Assembly (NCBI GenBank): GCA_964484395.1
Contig: CAZAFM010000048.1
Coordinates: 1 to 17,444 of the forward strand
Length of the DNA stretch: 17,444 nucleotides
DNA from: CAZAFM01 sp964484395
Lineage (GTDB): Bacteria; Campylobacterota; Campylobacteria; Campylobacterales; CAZAFM01
Direction: 5' to 3'
Positions within the stretch are counted from its first letter, which is position 1, and each line of letters opens with the position of its first letter. Positions 1 through 7,760 of the stretch are shown piece after piece. Made by a program: the position numbers and the translations under genes. The notes beneath the pieces are model-generated. The model was given only the letters and a program-made list of their open reading frames with translations, did no database searches and was not told the DNA's origin.

Positions 1-51
1 TGTCAGAAAAAAATCAGATTTTGAAAAATAATTGGGATTTGTAGTTAAATT

Positions 52-417
52 TTATTTGACTTGAGGAATTGTGACACCAAACTCATAGTTTTCATCAAAT
101 ATCTGATTCAAACTTGGTGGTTCATACGCACTTATAAGTCCTACTCTTTTTAGCTTCTCTACAGAGAATATCTTGATATAGCACTGAAGCCTTCTTGCTA
201 TCTCCTCATGCTCTAAGGCTCTATCTCCAAGATATGAGCTGATAACTAGTATGATGTTTACAAGATTTTGAGCAACACCCTCTTTGTTCGGGTCTGCTTT
301 TATAGCCTCTATCTCTTTTTCAACTGCTAAAAAAAGAGTCTCATCAAGCTTATGAGGCAGAAGATTTTGGGGGTTTTGTATGGAGCTTTCTATAGTTTTT
401 GATATATCATTCATCAT
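52..417 (-). CDS. Uncharacterised 121-residue protein behind an RBS-burying hairpin
   Basis: I do not recognise this protein. It has no signal peptide, membrane segment or Cys cluster beyond one Cys near residue 79. It looks like a small soluble, mostly helical protein, with a hydrophobic helix around residues 48-65 and an acidic, aromatic C-terminus. The gene starts with two ATGs in tandem (415-417 and 412-414). The Shine-Dalgarno AAGGGG lies 3 nt from the first and 6 nt from the second, so the second Met is the better start. That SD and the first two bases of the first ATG lie in one arm of a perfect 9-bp hairpin. The first ten codons and the leader are duplicated at 1991-2078, beyond the ATPase gene, where the copy goes out of frame and stops. 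The ancestral neighbour upstream may therefore have been the large lipoprotein gene. The gene being real is supported by its SD, length and conserved leader; its function is unknown. Confidence 0.7.
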   Translation of the reverse strand: MMNDISKTIESSIQNPQNLLPHKLDETLFLAVEKEIEAIKADPNKEGVAQNLVNIILVISSYLGDRALEHEEIARRLQCYIKIFSVEKLKRVGLISAYEPPSLNQIFDENYEFGVTIPQVK

Positions 418-444
418 CTACCCCTTGTTTTTGGGGTAGATTTT
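381..444. repeat. 64-bp direct repeat, copy A (5' end of the 121-residue gene)
   Basis: This segment matches 2015-2078 almost throughout. The differences are one missing T after the run at 387-389 and a few changes plus one extra base in the hairpin loop. It covers the leader hairpin and the first ten or so codons of the neighbouring gene. With copy B it brackets about 1.57 kb containing only the ATPase gene. Confidence 0.85.
416..441 (-). promoter_or_regulatory. 9-bp hairpin enclosing the Shine-Dalgarno and start codon
   Basis: Read on the minus strand, ATCTACCCC (441-433) pairs perfectly with GGGGTAGAT (424-416) across an 8-nt loop. The 3' arm contains the GGGG of the Shine-Dalgarno and the first two bases of the first ATG. 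A folded leader would therefore block ribosome loading. In the second copy (2049-2075) the stem is identical while the loop differs in length and sequence, which suggests the stem is what selection kept. On the plus strand the hairpin is followed by ATTTT and could also act as a weak terminator, but no plus-strand gene precedes it. Confidence 0.5.
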
Positions 445-587
445 AACATTTATTTGCTGATGAGCTAAGCCAAGAGATCTTCAGCTACTGTACTTTTAGT
501 TTTAGAACATCTAGCTTGATACTGCTCTGAACAACTAGAGTGCTTGTGCTATATGATTTAGTGCTTTGCTTATCTATATAGCTAATT

Positions 588-1892
588 TCACATATTTTCT
601 AAGCTAAAAGCCTTATACTCTATCTCGAACCCATGCAGTTTACTCAAAAGTTTTGATGATTTTTGCTTTAAGGCTTCTAGGTCTATTTTTTTAGAGTTGA
701 GCTTTACTTCACAAATCATCGCTTTTTTGTCCAGCTCATTTAGGGCTACTATATCTATTTCGTTTTGATTGCCTCTCTCCCAGTAGGTGCCTATTTGAGA
801 GAAGTTTCCACTCTCTTTTAGAAGTTCTATAAAATATTTCTCCAAAAATCTTCCACTATAAACTCTAAAATCTCTTTTTACTATCTCTTTTACAAACCCA
901 TAGTTCTCTATCTCTATGGCACTTCTGTACTTGTAGATAAACCTAAACCAGAAGTTAAAATAGTTATCAAGAATCTCATATTTGAGAGTTCTGCTTCCAT
1001 CTTTTGCAAAGATTGGTCTTATTTTTTTGATAAGTGTATACTCATTTTCCAGCCTATCTAAGTAACCACCTATGTTTTTGCCTAGAGTTGATTCTATTTC
1101 GCTTCGTGATGTTTTAGAGCTTGCTATTAGGCTGAGTATTGAAAAATATGTAGTGTATTCTTTGCCAAACTCCTCTATGAGCAGGTTTTTCCCTTCATCT
1201 AGTAGAAGTGAAAACTCATCAAATATAACTTCTAGCTGCTCCTGAAGTGTAAAAGCCTTTTTGTCTACAAAAATTTCAACATACTTAGCCACTCCACCTG
1301 TAAAAATATAAAATGACAGTAGGTCTTCATTTGTATAGTTTGGATAGTGATCACTCATAATCTCTTTAAGCGTTGTGACACTAAAGCCTTTGAGATGGAT
1401 TTTGTTGTTTGCTCTGCCAAAAAGTGGCTCTTTTTTATCTTCAAATATTTTTTTCATTAAGCTATAGATAGAGCCACTTAATACTAGATTCATCTTTGAT
1501 TTGTCTTTGTACTCATCCCATATGTTCTGCATATCACTATAAATAGAGCTATTGATAGATAAAAACTCTTGAAACTCATCTATTACGAGGGTAAAATGGG
1601 TGTTGACTGAGAGCTGGGAAAGATACTCAAACAGATTTTTAAAGCTTTTAAATTCGCCTAATATCTTACTATCCAACTCATTTGAGATAATCTCTACAAA
1701 CTCTTCACAAAGTATCGCTTCATCTTTTTTAGAGACAAAAAGGTAGATTTTTTTCTTATAAGCTACTTTGATAAGCTCTGTTTTTCCTATCCTTCTTCTA
1801 CCAACTATCACGGTCATTTTTGATGATTTTTGTGAAGCTGTCTCTATGGAGCGGAGATTCTGAAGCTCTTTTTGGCGATTGTAAAATTTCAT
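588..1892 (-). CDS. DUF234-type P-loop ATPase with PD-(D/E)xK-like C-terminus
   Basis: The 434 residues have the layout of the ATPase_2 (AAA+-like) plus DUF234 family, widespread in archaea and some bacteria; its physiological role is not settled. Walker A GRRRIGKT is at 31-38 and Walker B TLVIDEF at 101-107 (Asp105, Glu106). A sensor-like LVLSGS is at 136-141, and a probable winged-helix segment lies around 245-310. The C-terminus has EID (378-380) followed by ICEVK (393-397), which fits the D...ExK core of a PD-(D/E)xK nuclease fold, so nuclease activity is possible. The protein is cytosolic with no membrane segment. The gene is monocistronic and has its own promoter with a palindrome over the start site. 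It is bracketed by 64-bp direct repeats, suggesting it is an inserted accessory gene. The ATG lies close behind a purine-rich AGGCAGAAG stretch. A mobile-element or defence-related role is conceivable but unproven. Confidence 0.85.
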   Translation of the reverse strand: MKFYNRQKELQNLRSIETASQKSSKMTVIVGRRRIGKTELIKVAYKKKIYLFVSKKDEAILCEEFVEIISNELDSKILGEFKSFKNLFEYLSQLSVNTHFTLVIDEFQEFLSINSSIYSDMQNIWDEYKDKSKMNLVLSGSIYSLMKKIFEDKKEPLFGRANNKIHLKGFSVTTLKEIMSDHYPNYTNEDLLSFYIFTGGVAKYVEIFVDKKAFTLQEQLEVIFDEFSLLLDEGKNLLIEEFGKEYTTYFSILSLIASSKTSRSEIESTLGKNIGGYLDRLENEYTLIKKIRPIFAKDGSRTLKYEILDNYFNFWFRFIYKYRSAIEIENYGFVKEIVKRDFRVYSGRFLEKYFIELLKESGNFSQIGTYWERGNQNEIDIVALNELDKKAMICEVKLNSKKIDLEALKQKSSKLLSKLHGFEIEYKAFSLENM

Positions 1893-1909
1893 CTTCTGCC
1901 TTTATAGTA

Positions 1910-1939
1910 ATGTGTTTTACTGTAACACATATTATTATA
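1910..1939 (-). promoter_or_regulatory. ATPase gene promoter (-10 TATAAT) with overlapping palindromic operator
   Basis: On the minus strand a consensus TATAAT spans 1939-1934. It is followed by ATGTGTT, 7 nt, AACACAT (1910-1930), a perfect 7-bp inverted repeat across the predicted transcription start and about 18 nt before the ATG. This position is typical of a repressor operator. I see no convincing -35. The regulator is unknown and may lie outside the window. Confidence 0.5.
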
Positions 1940-1990
1940 AATTGGTTTAAAAATAGAAGGGTCTTGTATAAGTGGCAATACCACAAAGCC

Positions 1991-2050
1991 TCATAAATAT
2001 TTAAAAACGATATGTGGAGCTTCTATAGTTTTTGATATATCATTCATCAT
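1991..2050 (-). pseudogene. Truncated 19-codon copy of the 5' end of the 121-residue gene
   Basis: This reading frame begins with the same ten residues as the gene at 52-417 (MMNDISKTIE). Loss of one T relative to the other copy shifts the frame, and it then diverges and stops at TGA (1991-1993). It keeps the leader hairpin and SD. It is best read as a remnant left when the ATPase segment was inserted or the locus was partly duplicated. It could also be translated as a leader peptide. Confidence 0.6.
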
Positions 2051-2078
2051 CTACCCCTTCTGTCTTGGGGTAGATTTT
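2015..2078. repeat. 64-bp direct repeat, copy B
   Basis: This is the partner of 381-444, in the same orientation. It contains the hairpin arms 2049-2057 and 2067-2075 with a 9-nt loop. It lies 21 bp downstream of the large lipoprotein gene. Recombination between the two copies would delete the ATPase gene and place the 121-residue gene directly behind the lipoprotein gene. Confidence 0.85.
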
Positions 2079-2099
2079 GTATCTGCTTAGCTATCTCTT

Positions 2100-5000
2100 T
2101 TAATCAAAACTCATTCCATTGTCTTTACTGCTTGGACAGAGGGTTATTTTGTAGTTTGCCATGTTGATACCATGAATATTGTTTTGACACTGAAAAGTTG
2201 AGTATGGGTCATCATACTGATGAGAGTAGGCTGAAGGACATCCCTTTTTTACTACCTCTACTTTTGGTTTAATGTATGTAGTCCAATCACTAGCTGAGTG
2301 ACAATCACTCTTTGCACTAGTCCCTGGTAAATCTTTAAGCGGGGCGCTTGTCTCATCAGTCCAGAACGAACAACCACACTGATCACTAGTATATCCCCAT
2401 CCTGAAAGAAGTGGTGAGTTGTCTGATTGTAAACATAGTGCATACTCTGCATGACTACTACAGTCTACCCCCATATTTGTATTAACATAAGAGCTATGAT
2501 TGTCACTTGAGTGAGTTTTGGGTGTTGGCATAGAACAAAGAGCAGTGTATGTCCAGTATCCTCTCCTTTTCCCACAAGTACTCTGGGTGCCTCCTGCGCT
2601 AGCAGTAGCATATGATAGTCCACAAACTTCACTCCCACTACAATCACTATGGTCTGTACAGTTACTACCCCCATCTGATACAAAGTTGTAGGCTATGTTG
2701 TTTGCACCTTCAGTAGTTGAGTTAAATCTAGTTGCATAATCATACTCACATCTATAATCTGTTAGTTCAGTAGTTGTTGTCTGACTCGTTGTTGCACCAT
2801 TAATTCCACAGAAATACTCTTTTCCTTTTGAAACCATACTTTCGTTATTCTCATCTACTGGCTCAAATGAGACTGGAACCCCAATACTATTGATATATGA
2901 GAGGTCATAGTAGTCAGTTCCGCTTGATTGCATTGTAAACTCTGATGGGGATGTCATAAAAGGTTTTTGATGACAATTAGTTCCATCATCATCACACCCT
3001 GTTAGAAATGCTATATTCCCAGAGTTTACTATGGGTTTTTTTAGATTTTTATCAAGAGTAAACACTACATTTCCATTGCTTGGCACTTTATTGATAGCTT
3101 GTTGACCAAAAGCATACTCACAAACACCACTTGCATTACAGATAGAGCCTTCACTGAAGACTTGGCAATCACTATTTTTTGTACACTTGCACCCACCTAT
3201 AGTATCATCAAAAGTCATTCCATTTGGACATTTCCCACCGTTACTTGTGTCAGGTTCACAGTAGTGTTTAGCATTACATTGCCAGTTTTTGAAATCATTC
3301 CCATAGATGTTAACAAGTTGTGTAGTACATTGCGTGCTACCTGGCGAGCAAGGGATGGCGTTTGTAGCTCCACCTGTGTACTCTACAAAAACATCTCCAC
3401 TACACTTATTTTCTACTGAAACAAACCTACTTGCAGGCATCTCTTTTACAGTGATATTTTGTTCAGCACTGTAGTTATGACTTCCTGAATCAGCCGTAAC
3501 TTTTATATTCACACTCCCTGAAGTGCTACTTGAAGCTACTGTGAAGCTACACTTATTATTTCCTATTGTAGTTAGGTTGCTATCACAACCACTTGGAAGG
3601 GTTGGATTATCGATAATACTTGTAGCATTAGACTCTACTTTGAGGTTAGTTATTGAGTCTACATTGCTAGAACTTACTAGTCTTAAAGTAGCGATTGAAG
3701 TTTTGCTAGGCTCCATTGACTCTGCTACACTCAACTGAAGCTCTCCATACTCAACTGTCCCATCTTTGACATCTACACTCATAGTAGCAGGATGGATGCT
3801 ACTATCAGATGCTTTTGCTTCTAGCTGAATACTACCGGCTTTTAGGGCAGTTAGATTGATATCACAAGAGTATGATGGGGCTTTGATCTCACAAGAAGAG
3901 AGTGAGATGATGCCTGTTTTTGAAGGGGTTAGGTTAATAGAAGTAGATTTTTCTACATCTTTTAGAGATAGTTTTACCTCTTTACTTTTACTGTCTCCAT
4001 CTGTCTTGAGGCTCATTGTTGAGGAGTTAAAGTCAAGATATCCTGCTTCACTTTGACCTACTGTCACTATTGTCTTTAGATCATCATAGTGTGGGGCTGA
4101 TATACTTAGTGTATCTGTACCTGAGCTGGTAGCTTTTATATCTATATCACAGCTTCTGTTTTTTGATGAAAGCCTGCAACTATCTTCTAATGTTACTTTT
4201 GCATTTCCAATCGTCCCTATCTGAGGAACAAAGTCAGATACTCCAATAGCACTGCTACTTAAGGTGATTGTTGCTTGTTTTGTATCGCCTGGTTTATCTA
4301 TTTTTACAGTAGATGGGCTTATACTCCATGCTCCATACTCTGGACGCACATCTATAAATTTTGGAGTAACTATATAGCCATGAGCTTCTGCTGAAATCTT
4401 TATACCATTTCTTGGAATATCCTGAGCAAAGAGCTTGACCTCACAACTATTTGATTCAGTTGATAGATAGCAGGTCTTATCTTCTACTGCAACTGTTTTT
4501 GTATCCATGGAGGTAATAGTTGTCTTAACACCACCTAGAATACCACTAGAATCATCAAGTGTGAGTGTTGCGGTGGCCTGCTCACCTACTGTTATCTGAT
4601 TTTTATCAAGTGAGAGACTTATAGTCCCTTTTGTAGAGTCAACATTGATAGGTAGATTTATAGTATCATAACCAAATGGCTCTATGGTAATGAAACTCTC
4701 AGCACTTCCCTTCCCTATAGCAGTAAATGTACACTCAGTGCTACTACTTGATAAAAGACATGGGGATGGGGATGTGTTGGATATTGTCACATTTGAGTCA
4801 GCTGATGAGATAGAGACTTTAAAAGGACTAACCCCTTCGGACTTTTCTAGTTTTATAGTACCTTCTGTAGAGTCTCCACTTTTTATATTTGATGATGCTA
4901 AAGATGCGACAATATGCCCTTTGACTGCCTTAAGCGTTTCAAGTTGCTCTCTAGGAGCGATGTAGCCTGTAGCACTTAGCTCTATATCTGATTGCCCTAC

Positions 5001-5798
5001 ACCTACACCATCTACAAGTATTGTCTGCTCATAGTCATTTGCACTATTTAGTTCTACCTCTACAATCGCATCTCTTGTGTCTTGGTTTAAAAATGTAAGT
5101 ATCTTGCTCTTTTTCGCACCTACTGCATCAGCAGCATAGGCATTTGTAAAAATAAAAGAGGAGGCAATATCAATAGTCTTAAAAAAGATATGCTGTATAT
5201 TTCTAAAGCCTGTTGGTGCAATACTTGCTACTGTGTCAGTTGCTCCAAGAGAGACGCTCACTGCATCACCTGAGTAACCTGCTAGTCTGATAGTTGCTGG
5301 ATTTAGGCTACCATCATAGATGATAGGATTTAGGCTGAGTTGTAAGACACCATTATCACTATCAACACCCACAGGTGTTACAGTAGTGATATCTGTTCCG
5401 CTAATTGAAGCAGTGATAGAGCCATCAGCCTTACTTATACCACTAATAGTAAAGTCACAACTACTTGTCTGTGCTGAGAGTGTACAAGAGTTTTTAGATA
5501 GTGACACAAAACCACTTGGACTACTACTTAGATTTACCGTAGCACTCTCTCCTGAAGAGATGCCATACATAGAAAGAGTTGCGGTTGTATCTTCACCAAT
5601 ATCTAGTGATGGGTTGTTTATATCTAAGTGTAGCCTACCACTCACTGATGTAGAGGAGTTACCACCAGATGATCCTCCAGAAGATGGCGTTTCACTACTT
5701 GTAGTAGCACTAGTGCTACTGCTATCACTACTAAAGCCACATCCGCTAAACCCCAAAACCATGATACTTAATAGAAGTATCTTTATATATTGTACCAA
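2100..5798 (-). CDS. Giant lipoprotein with Ig-like repeats and a C-terminal thaumatin-like domain
   Basis: This is a predicted secreted lipoprotein of about 1232 residues. I prefer TTG at 5798 as start: GGAG lies 6 nt before it, and it gives a compact signal peptide ending LGFSGC. An ATG at 5855 would add 19 residues but has no SD. Residues below are counted from that ATG. The lipidated Cys is 39, followed by a Ser/Gly/Thr-rich linker to about 72. Several Ig-like repeats of about 100 residues follow, five carrying a C-x8-C pair (Cys124/133, 366/375, 462/471, 560/569, 655/664) and one a wider pair (757/769). From about 810 to the end, thaumatin-family hallmarks appear: VENKCSG, EFT...DYYDLSYINSIGVP (972-994) and CPSAYS...YDD...STFQC...YKITLCP (1206-1241). 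A Cys-rich insert sits near 866-912. Residues 216-250 are unusually hydrophobic. It is divergent from the sensor kinase and has the shared TTCTAA promoter. An envelope or surface role is likely; the ligand is unknown. Confidence 0.85.
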   Translation of the reverse strand: MVQYIKILLLSIMVLGFSGCGFSSDSSSTSATTSSETPSSGGSSGGNSSTSVSGRLHLDINNPSLDIGEDTTATLSMYGISSGESATVNLSSSPSGFVSLSKNSCTLSAQTSSCDFTISGISKADGSITASISGTDITTVTPVGVDSDNGVLQLSLNPIIYDGSLNPATIRLAGYSGDAVSVSLGATDTVASIAPTGFRNIQHIFFKTIDIASSFIFTNAYAADAVGAKKSKILTFLNQDTRDAIVEVELNSANDYEQTILVDGVGVGQSDIELSATGYIAPREQLETLKAVKGHIVASLASSNIKSGDSTEGTIKLEKSEGVSPFKVSISSADSNVTISNTSPSPCLLSSSSTECTFTAIGKGSAESFITIEPFGYDTINLPINVDSTKGTISLSLDKNQITVGEQATATLTLDDSSGILGGVKTTITSMDTKTVAVEDKTCYLSTESNSCEVKLFAQDIPRNGIKISAEAHGYIVTPKFIDVRPEYGAWSISPSTVKIDKPGDTKQATITLSSSAIGVSDFVPQIGTIGNAKVTLEDSCRLSSKNRSCDIDIKATSSGTDTLSISAPHYDDLKTIVTVGQSEAGYLDFNSSTMSLKTDGDSKSKEVKLSLKDVEKSTSINLTPSKTGIISLSSCEIKAPSYSCDINLTALKAGSIQLEAKASDSSIHPATMSVDVKDGTVEYGELQLSVAESMEPSKTSIATLRLVSSSNVDSITNLKVESNATSIIDNPTLPSGCDSNLTTIGNNKCSFTVASSSTSGSVNIKVTADSGSHNYSAEQNITVKEMPASRFVSVENKCSGDVFVEYTGGATNAIPCSPGSTQCTTQLVNIYGNDFKNWQCNAKHYCEPDTSNGGKCPNGMTFDDTIGGCKCTKNSDCQVFSEGSICNASGVCEYAFGQQAINKVPSNGNVVFTLDKNLKKPIVNSGNIAFLTGCDDDGTNCHQKPFMTSPSEFTMQSSGTDYYDLSYINSIGVPVSFEPVDENNESMVSKGKEYFCGINGATTSQTTTTELTDYRCEYDYATRFNSTTEGANNIAYNFVSDGGSNCTDHSDCSGSEVCGLSYATASAGGTQSTCGKRRGYWTYTALCSMPTPKTHSSDNHSSYVNTNMGVDCSSHAEYALCLQSDNSPLLSGWGYTSDQCGCSFWTDETSAPLKDLPGTSAKSDCHSASDWTTYIKPKVEVVKKGCPSAYSHQYDDPYSTFQCQNNIHGINMANYKITLCPSSKDNGMSFD

Positions 5799-5879
5799 GA
5801 CTGTCTCCAAAATTGAATTTATACAATCTCTCTGTCTTGAATTGAGTTCAAGCATGTAGAAGTTGCACTAGTTAACCAA

Positions 5880-5913
5880 ATCATAGCAGAAGCAAATTAG
5901 AACTGTGTTAGAA
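5880..5913 (-). promoter_or_regulatory. TTCTAA-box promoter of the thaumatin-like lipoprotein gene
   Basis: Read leftwards: TTCTAA (5913-5908), 5 nt, TTCTAA (5902-5897), 8 nt, TG (5888-5887), 1 nt, TATGAT (5885-5880). This layout matches the promoters at 5935-5968 and 10792-10825 base for base in spacing. The predicted start of transcription is near 5873. That leaves an untranslated leader of about 75 nt before the TTG at 5798. Confidence 0.7.
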
Positions 5914-5924
5914 AATTAACAAAT

Positions 5925-5968
5925 TTCTAATATTTTCTAACGCATTTCTAATTTACTTATGTAATAAT
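5925..5968 (+). promoter_or_regulatory. TTCTAA-box promoter of the kinase-regulator operon
   Basis: Three TTCTAA repeats stand at 5925-5930, 5935-5940 and 5946-5951, on 10- and 11-bp spacing. After 8 nt come TG (5960-5961), 1 nt and AATAAT (5963-5968). Together with the two inverted boxes of the divergent gene, five half-sites lie within 55 bp. Transcription from here would start near 5975. That is downstream of the ATG at 5967, so it argues for a later start codon in the kinase gene. Confidence 0.7.
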
Positions 5969-5996
5969 GCGAAGAGTTCATTCAAAGAGAGTAGAA

Positions 5997-7760
5997 GTGA
6001 TAGATAGATTTAGAGTTGTGGGGGTTTTTTTACTATTTTGTTTTTTTAGCTTGTCACTTAATGCCTCTTTAGTGATGGATAAAAACTACTACAAATTTTC
6101 AAACTTCCAGATAAACTACCTTATAGACCAAAGTGGTGATATATCTGAGATTTCTAAAAAAAGTTTTAACAAAACATCCTCTAGTGACTTCTCTTTTGGG
6201 TATGTAGGCAAGGTCTGGCTAAAAATAGAGATAACAAACAAAACAGATGGAAACCAGTTTGTACTTACACTAAATGAGTCATTCTATGACAAAGCAAACC
6301 TCTATATCAAAGAGAACAACACATGGATAGAGAAAAAAAACGGCATTGACATCCCACTAAAAAGCAGACATGTAAAGCACAGTAGAATCTCCTTTGACAT
6401 AGATATCCCAAAAGATAGCTCAAAGAGCGTATTTATAGAGCTAAAAACAAAGTATCCATATTTTGGAAATGTAGAGGTATATCAAAAAGATTTTTTCCCA
6501 CTTAGTATGATGTATGACCCAGCTATTGTTTATATATTTGTACTTGGGATTTCATTGGTGATACTGTTTTTTACCTTTTTGATGTATATGGAGATAAAGG
6601 AGAGGGTATTTCTCTACTATAGTGGATATCTCTTTTTTAACATCATCTATCTTATCAATATGAGCGGTATACTTGTCTATGTAGACCTTGCTCACTATAT
6701 CTACGCACTACACTTTGCGACATGCTTTTTTATAGCCTTTTTGTGGCTTTTTACACTAGAGTATCTGGAGATAAAAAAAGATTTTAAAAAACTAAGCAGG
6801 TTTTTTCTCTTTGTAAGTTATCTCTTTTTTGCTTTAGGTTTGTACACATTGTTTGACTATCAGGCACTTCTTGTTAATGGTTTTGCATTTGCTGCTATCA
6901 GCAGCATGCTTCTTATATCCCTCTATCTATATGTCAAAAAAATCATCAGAGCAAAGTACTTCTCCTATGTCATAGTCATCTATCTGGTTTCTGGCTTTAT
7001 CTACCTAGCTATGCTCTCAGGCCTCTTGGAGTATAACTACTTTACAAGAAACTCCGTACTTTTTGCTACTGGGATTGCAAACATACTTTTTATGCTTATC
7101 CTTACGAGAAGATACAAAAAACTAAAAGATGAGTACAAACAGGAGCTAGAAAAGACAGTATCACAAAGAACAAAAGAACTTCAAGTAGCCAACAAAGACA
7201 AGGAACTTCTTCTTAAAGAGATACAGCATAGAGTAAAAAACAACTTCCATCTAATCCTAGCACTTCTCTGGATGAAGAGCAAGACAAATACTGAAATAAC
7301 GCCCATAATCCGCAGGATTGAGAGCATGGCACTTATCCATGACTATCTCTATAACTCAAACAACCTAGATGAGTTTGATATGGAAAAGTATCTTCGTGAG
7401 ATAACAAATAGTTTTATAATCAATGATAGAATAGAAATTCAGATTAGCTACAACCTAGACTTCAACATCCAAAATACAAATGCGACCAACTTAGCCATGA
7501 TTGTAAATGAGATTATTACAAATAGCATAAAACACAACCAAATTGACAACATAAAAGTAGATATAGAGGTCAAAAACGAGAAAAATAGAGTGATTTTTAT
7601 AATACAAGATAATGGAAAAGGGATTGATAGTAGCTGGAAAAATGGGCTAGGCTTAGATATGGTAGATGATTTTTGTAGCAAACTACAAGACTCCAACTAC
7701 AGTATCATCAATAATAATGGCGTAAGGTTTGAACTACAATACTTGGAGGATAGATGTTAA
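5997..7760 (+). CDS. 7TMR-DISM sensor histidine kinase (HisKA_2 type)
   Basis: This is a membrane sensor kinase of about 587 residues. Numbers below count from an upstream ATG at 5967. That ATG overlaps the -10 box, so GTG at 5997 (residue 11), with AAGAGAG before it, is the likelier start. A signal peptide ends near LNA (31-33). A periplasmic all-beta 7TMR-DISMED2-like sensor domain spans about 35-175, including the GYVGKVWLKIEI stretch. Seven membrane helices span about 185-380, and a coiled-coil linker runs 383-412. The HisKA_2 dimerisation helix carries EIQHRVKNN with phospho-acceptor His421. The HATPase domain has the N-box NEIITNS (514-520), DNGKG (548-552) and GLGL (560-563). DISMED2 domains are thought to bind carbohydrates or similar ligands, which would suit the beta-helix enzyme encoded downstream. 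The gene overlaps the response-regulator gene by 7 nt, implying translational coupling. It should phosphorylate that regulator. Confidence 0.9.
   Translation: MIDRFRVVGVFLLFCFFSLSLNASLVMDKNYYKFSNFQINYLIDQSGDISEISKKSFNKTSSSDFSFGYVGKVWLKIEITNKTDGNQFVLTLNESFYDKANLYIKENNTWIEKKNGIDIPLKSRHVKHSRISFDIDIPKDSSKSVFIELKTKYPYFGNVEVYQKDFFPLSMMYDPAIVYIFVLGISLVILFFTFLMYMEIKERVFLYYSGYLFFNIIYLINMSGILVYVDLAHYIYALHFATCFFIAFLWLFTLEYLEIKKDFKKLSRFFLFVSYLFFALGLYTLFDYQALLVNGFAFAAISSMLLISLYLYVKKIIRAKYFSYVIVIYLVSGFIYLAMLSGLLEYNYFTRNSVLFATGIANILFMLILTRRYKKLKDEYKQELEKTVSQRTKELQVANKDKELLLKEIQHRVKNNFHLILALLWMKSKTNTEITPIIRRIESMALIHDYLYNSNNLDEFDMEKYLREITNSFIINDRIEIQISYNLDFNIQNTNATNLAMIVNEIITNSIKHNQIDNIKVDIEVKNEKNRVIFIIQDNGKGIDSSWKNGLGLDMVDDFCSKLQDSNYSIINNNGVRFELQYLEDRC

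Noticed and set aside
445..587. About 34 stop-free minus-strand codons after the ATPase stop, ending KLDVLKLKVQ
   Set aside because: No start codon or SD and too short to distinguish from chance. It might be the tail of a lost gene but I cannot support it.
1798..1986. Minus-strand 62-codon frame covering the ATPase gene start
   Set aside because: It overlaps the P-loop-encoding part of the ATPase gene in another frame and crosses its promoter. No SD or recognisable features.
5320..5859. Plus-strand open frame of 179 codons inside the lipoprotein gene
   Set aside because: It is the antisense shadow of a Ser/Thr-rich gene: hydrophobic, low-complexity, and without an SD. The minus-strand frame has a signal peptide and domains.
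5967..5969. ATG as the kinase start codon
   Set aside because: It overlaps the -10 hexamer of the shared promoter and has no SD. The GTG at 5997 fits the predicted transcript and signal peptide better.
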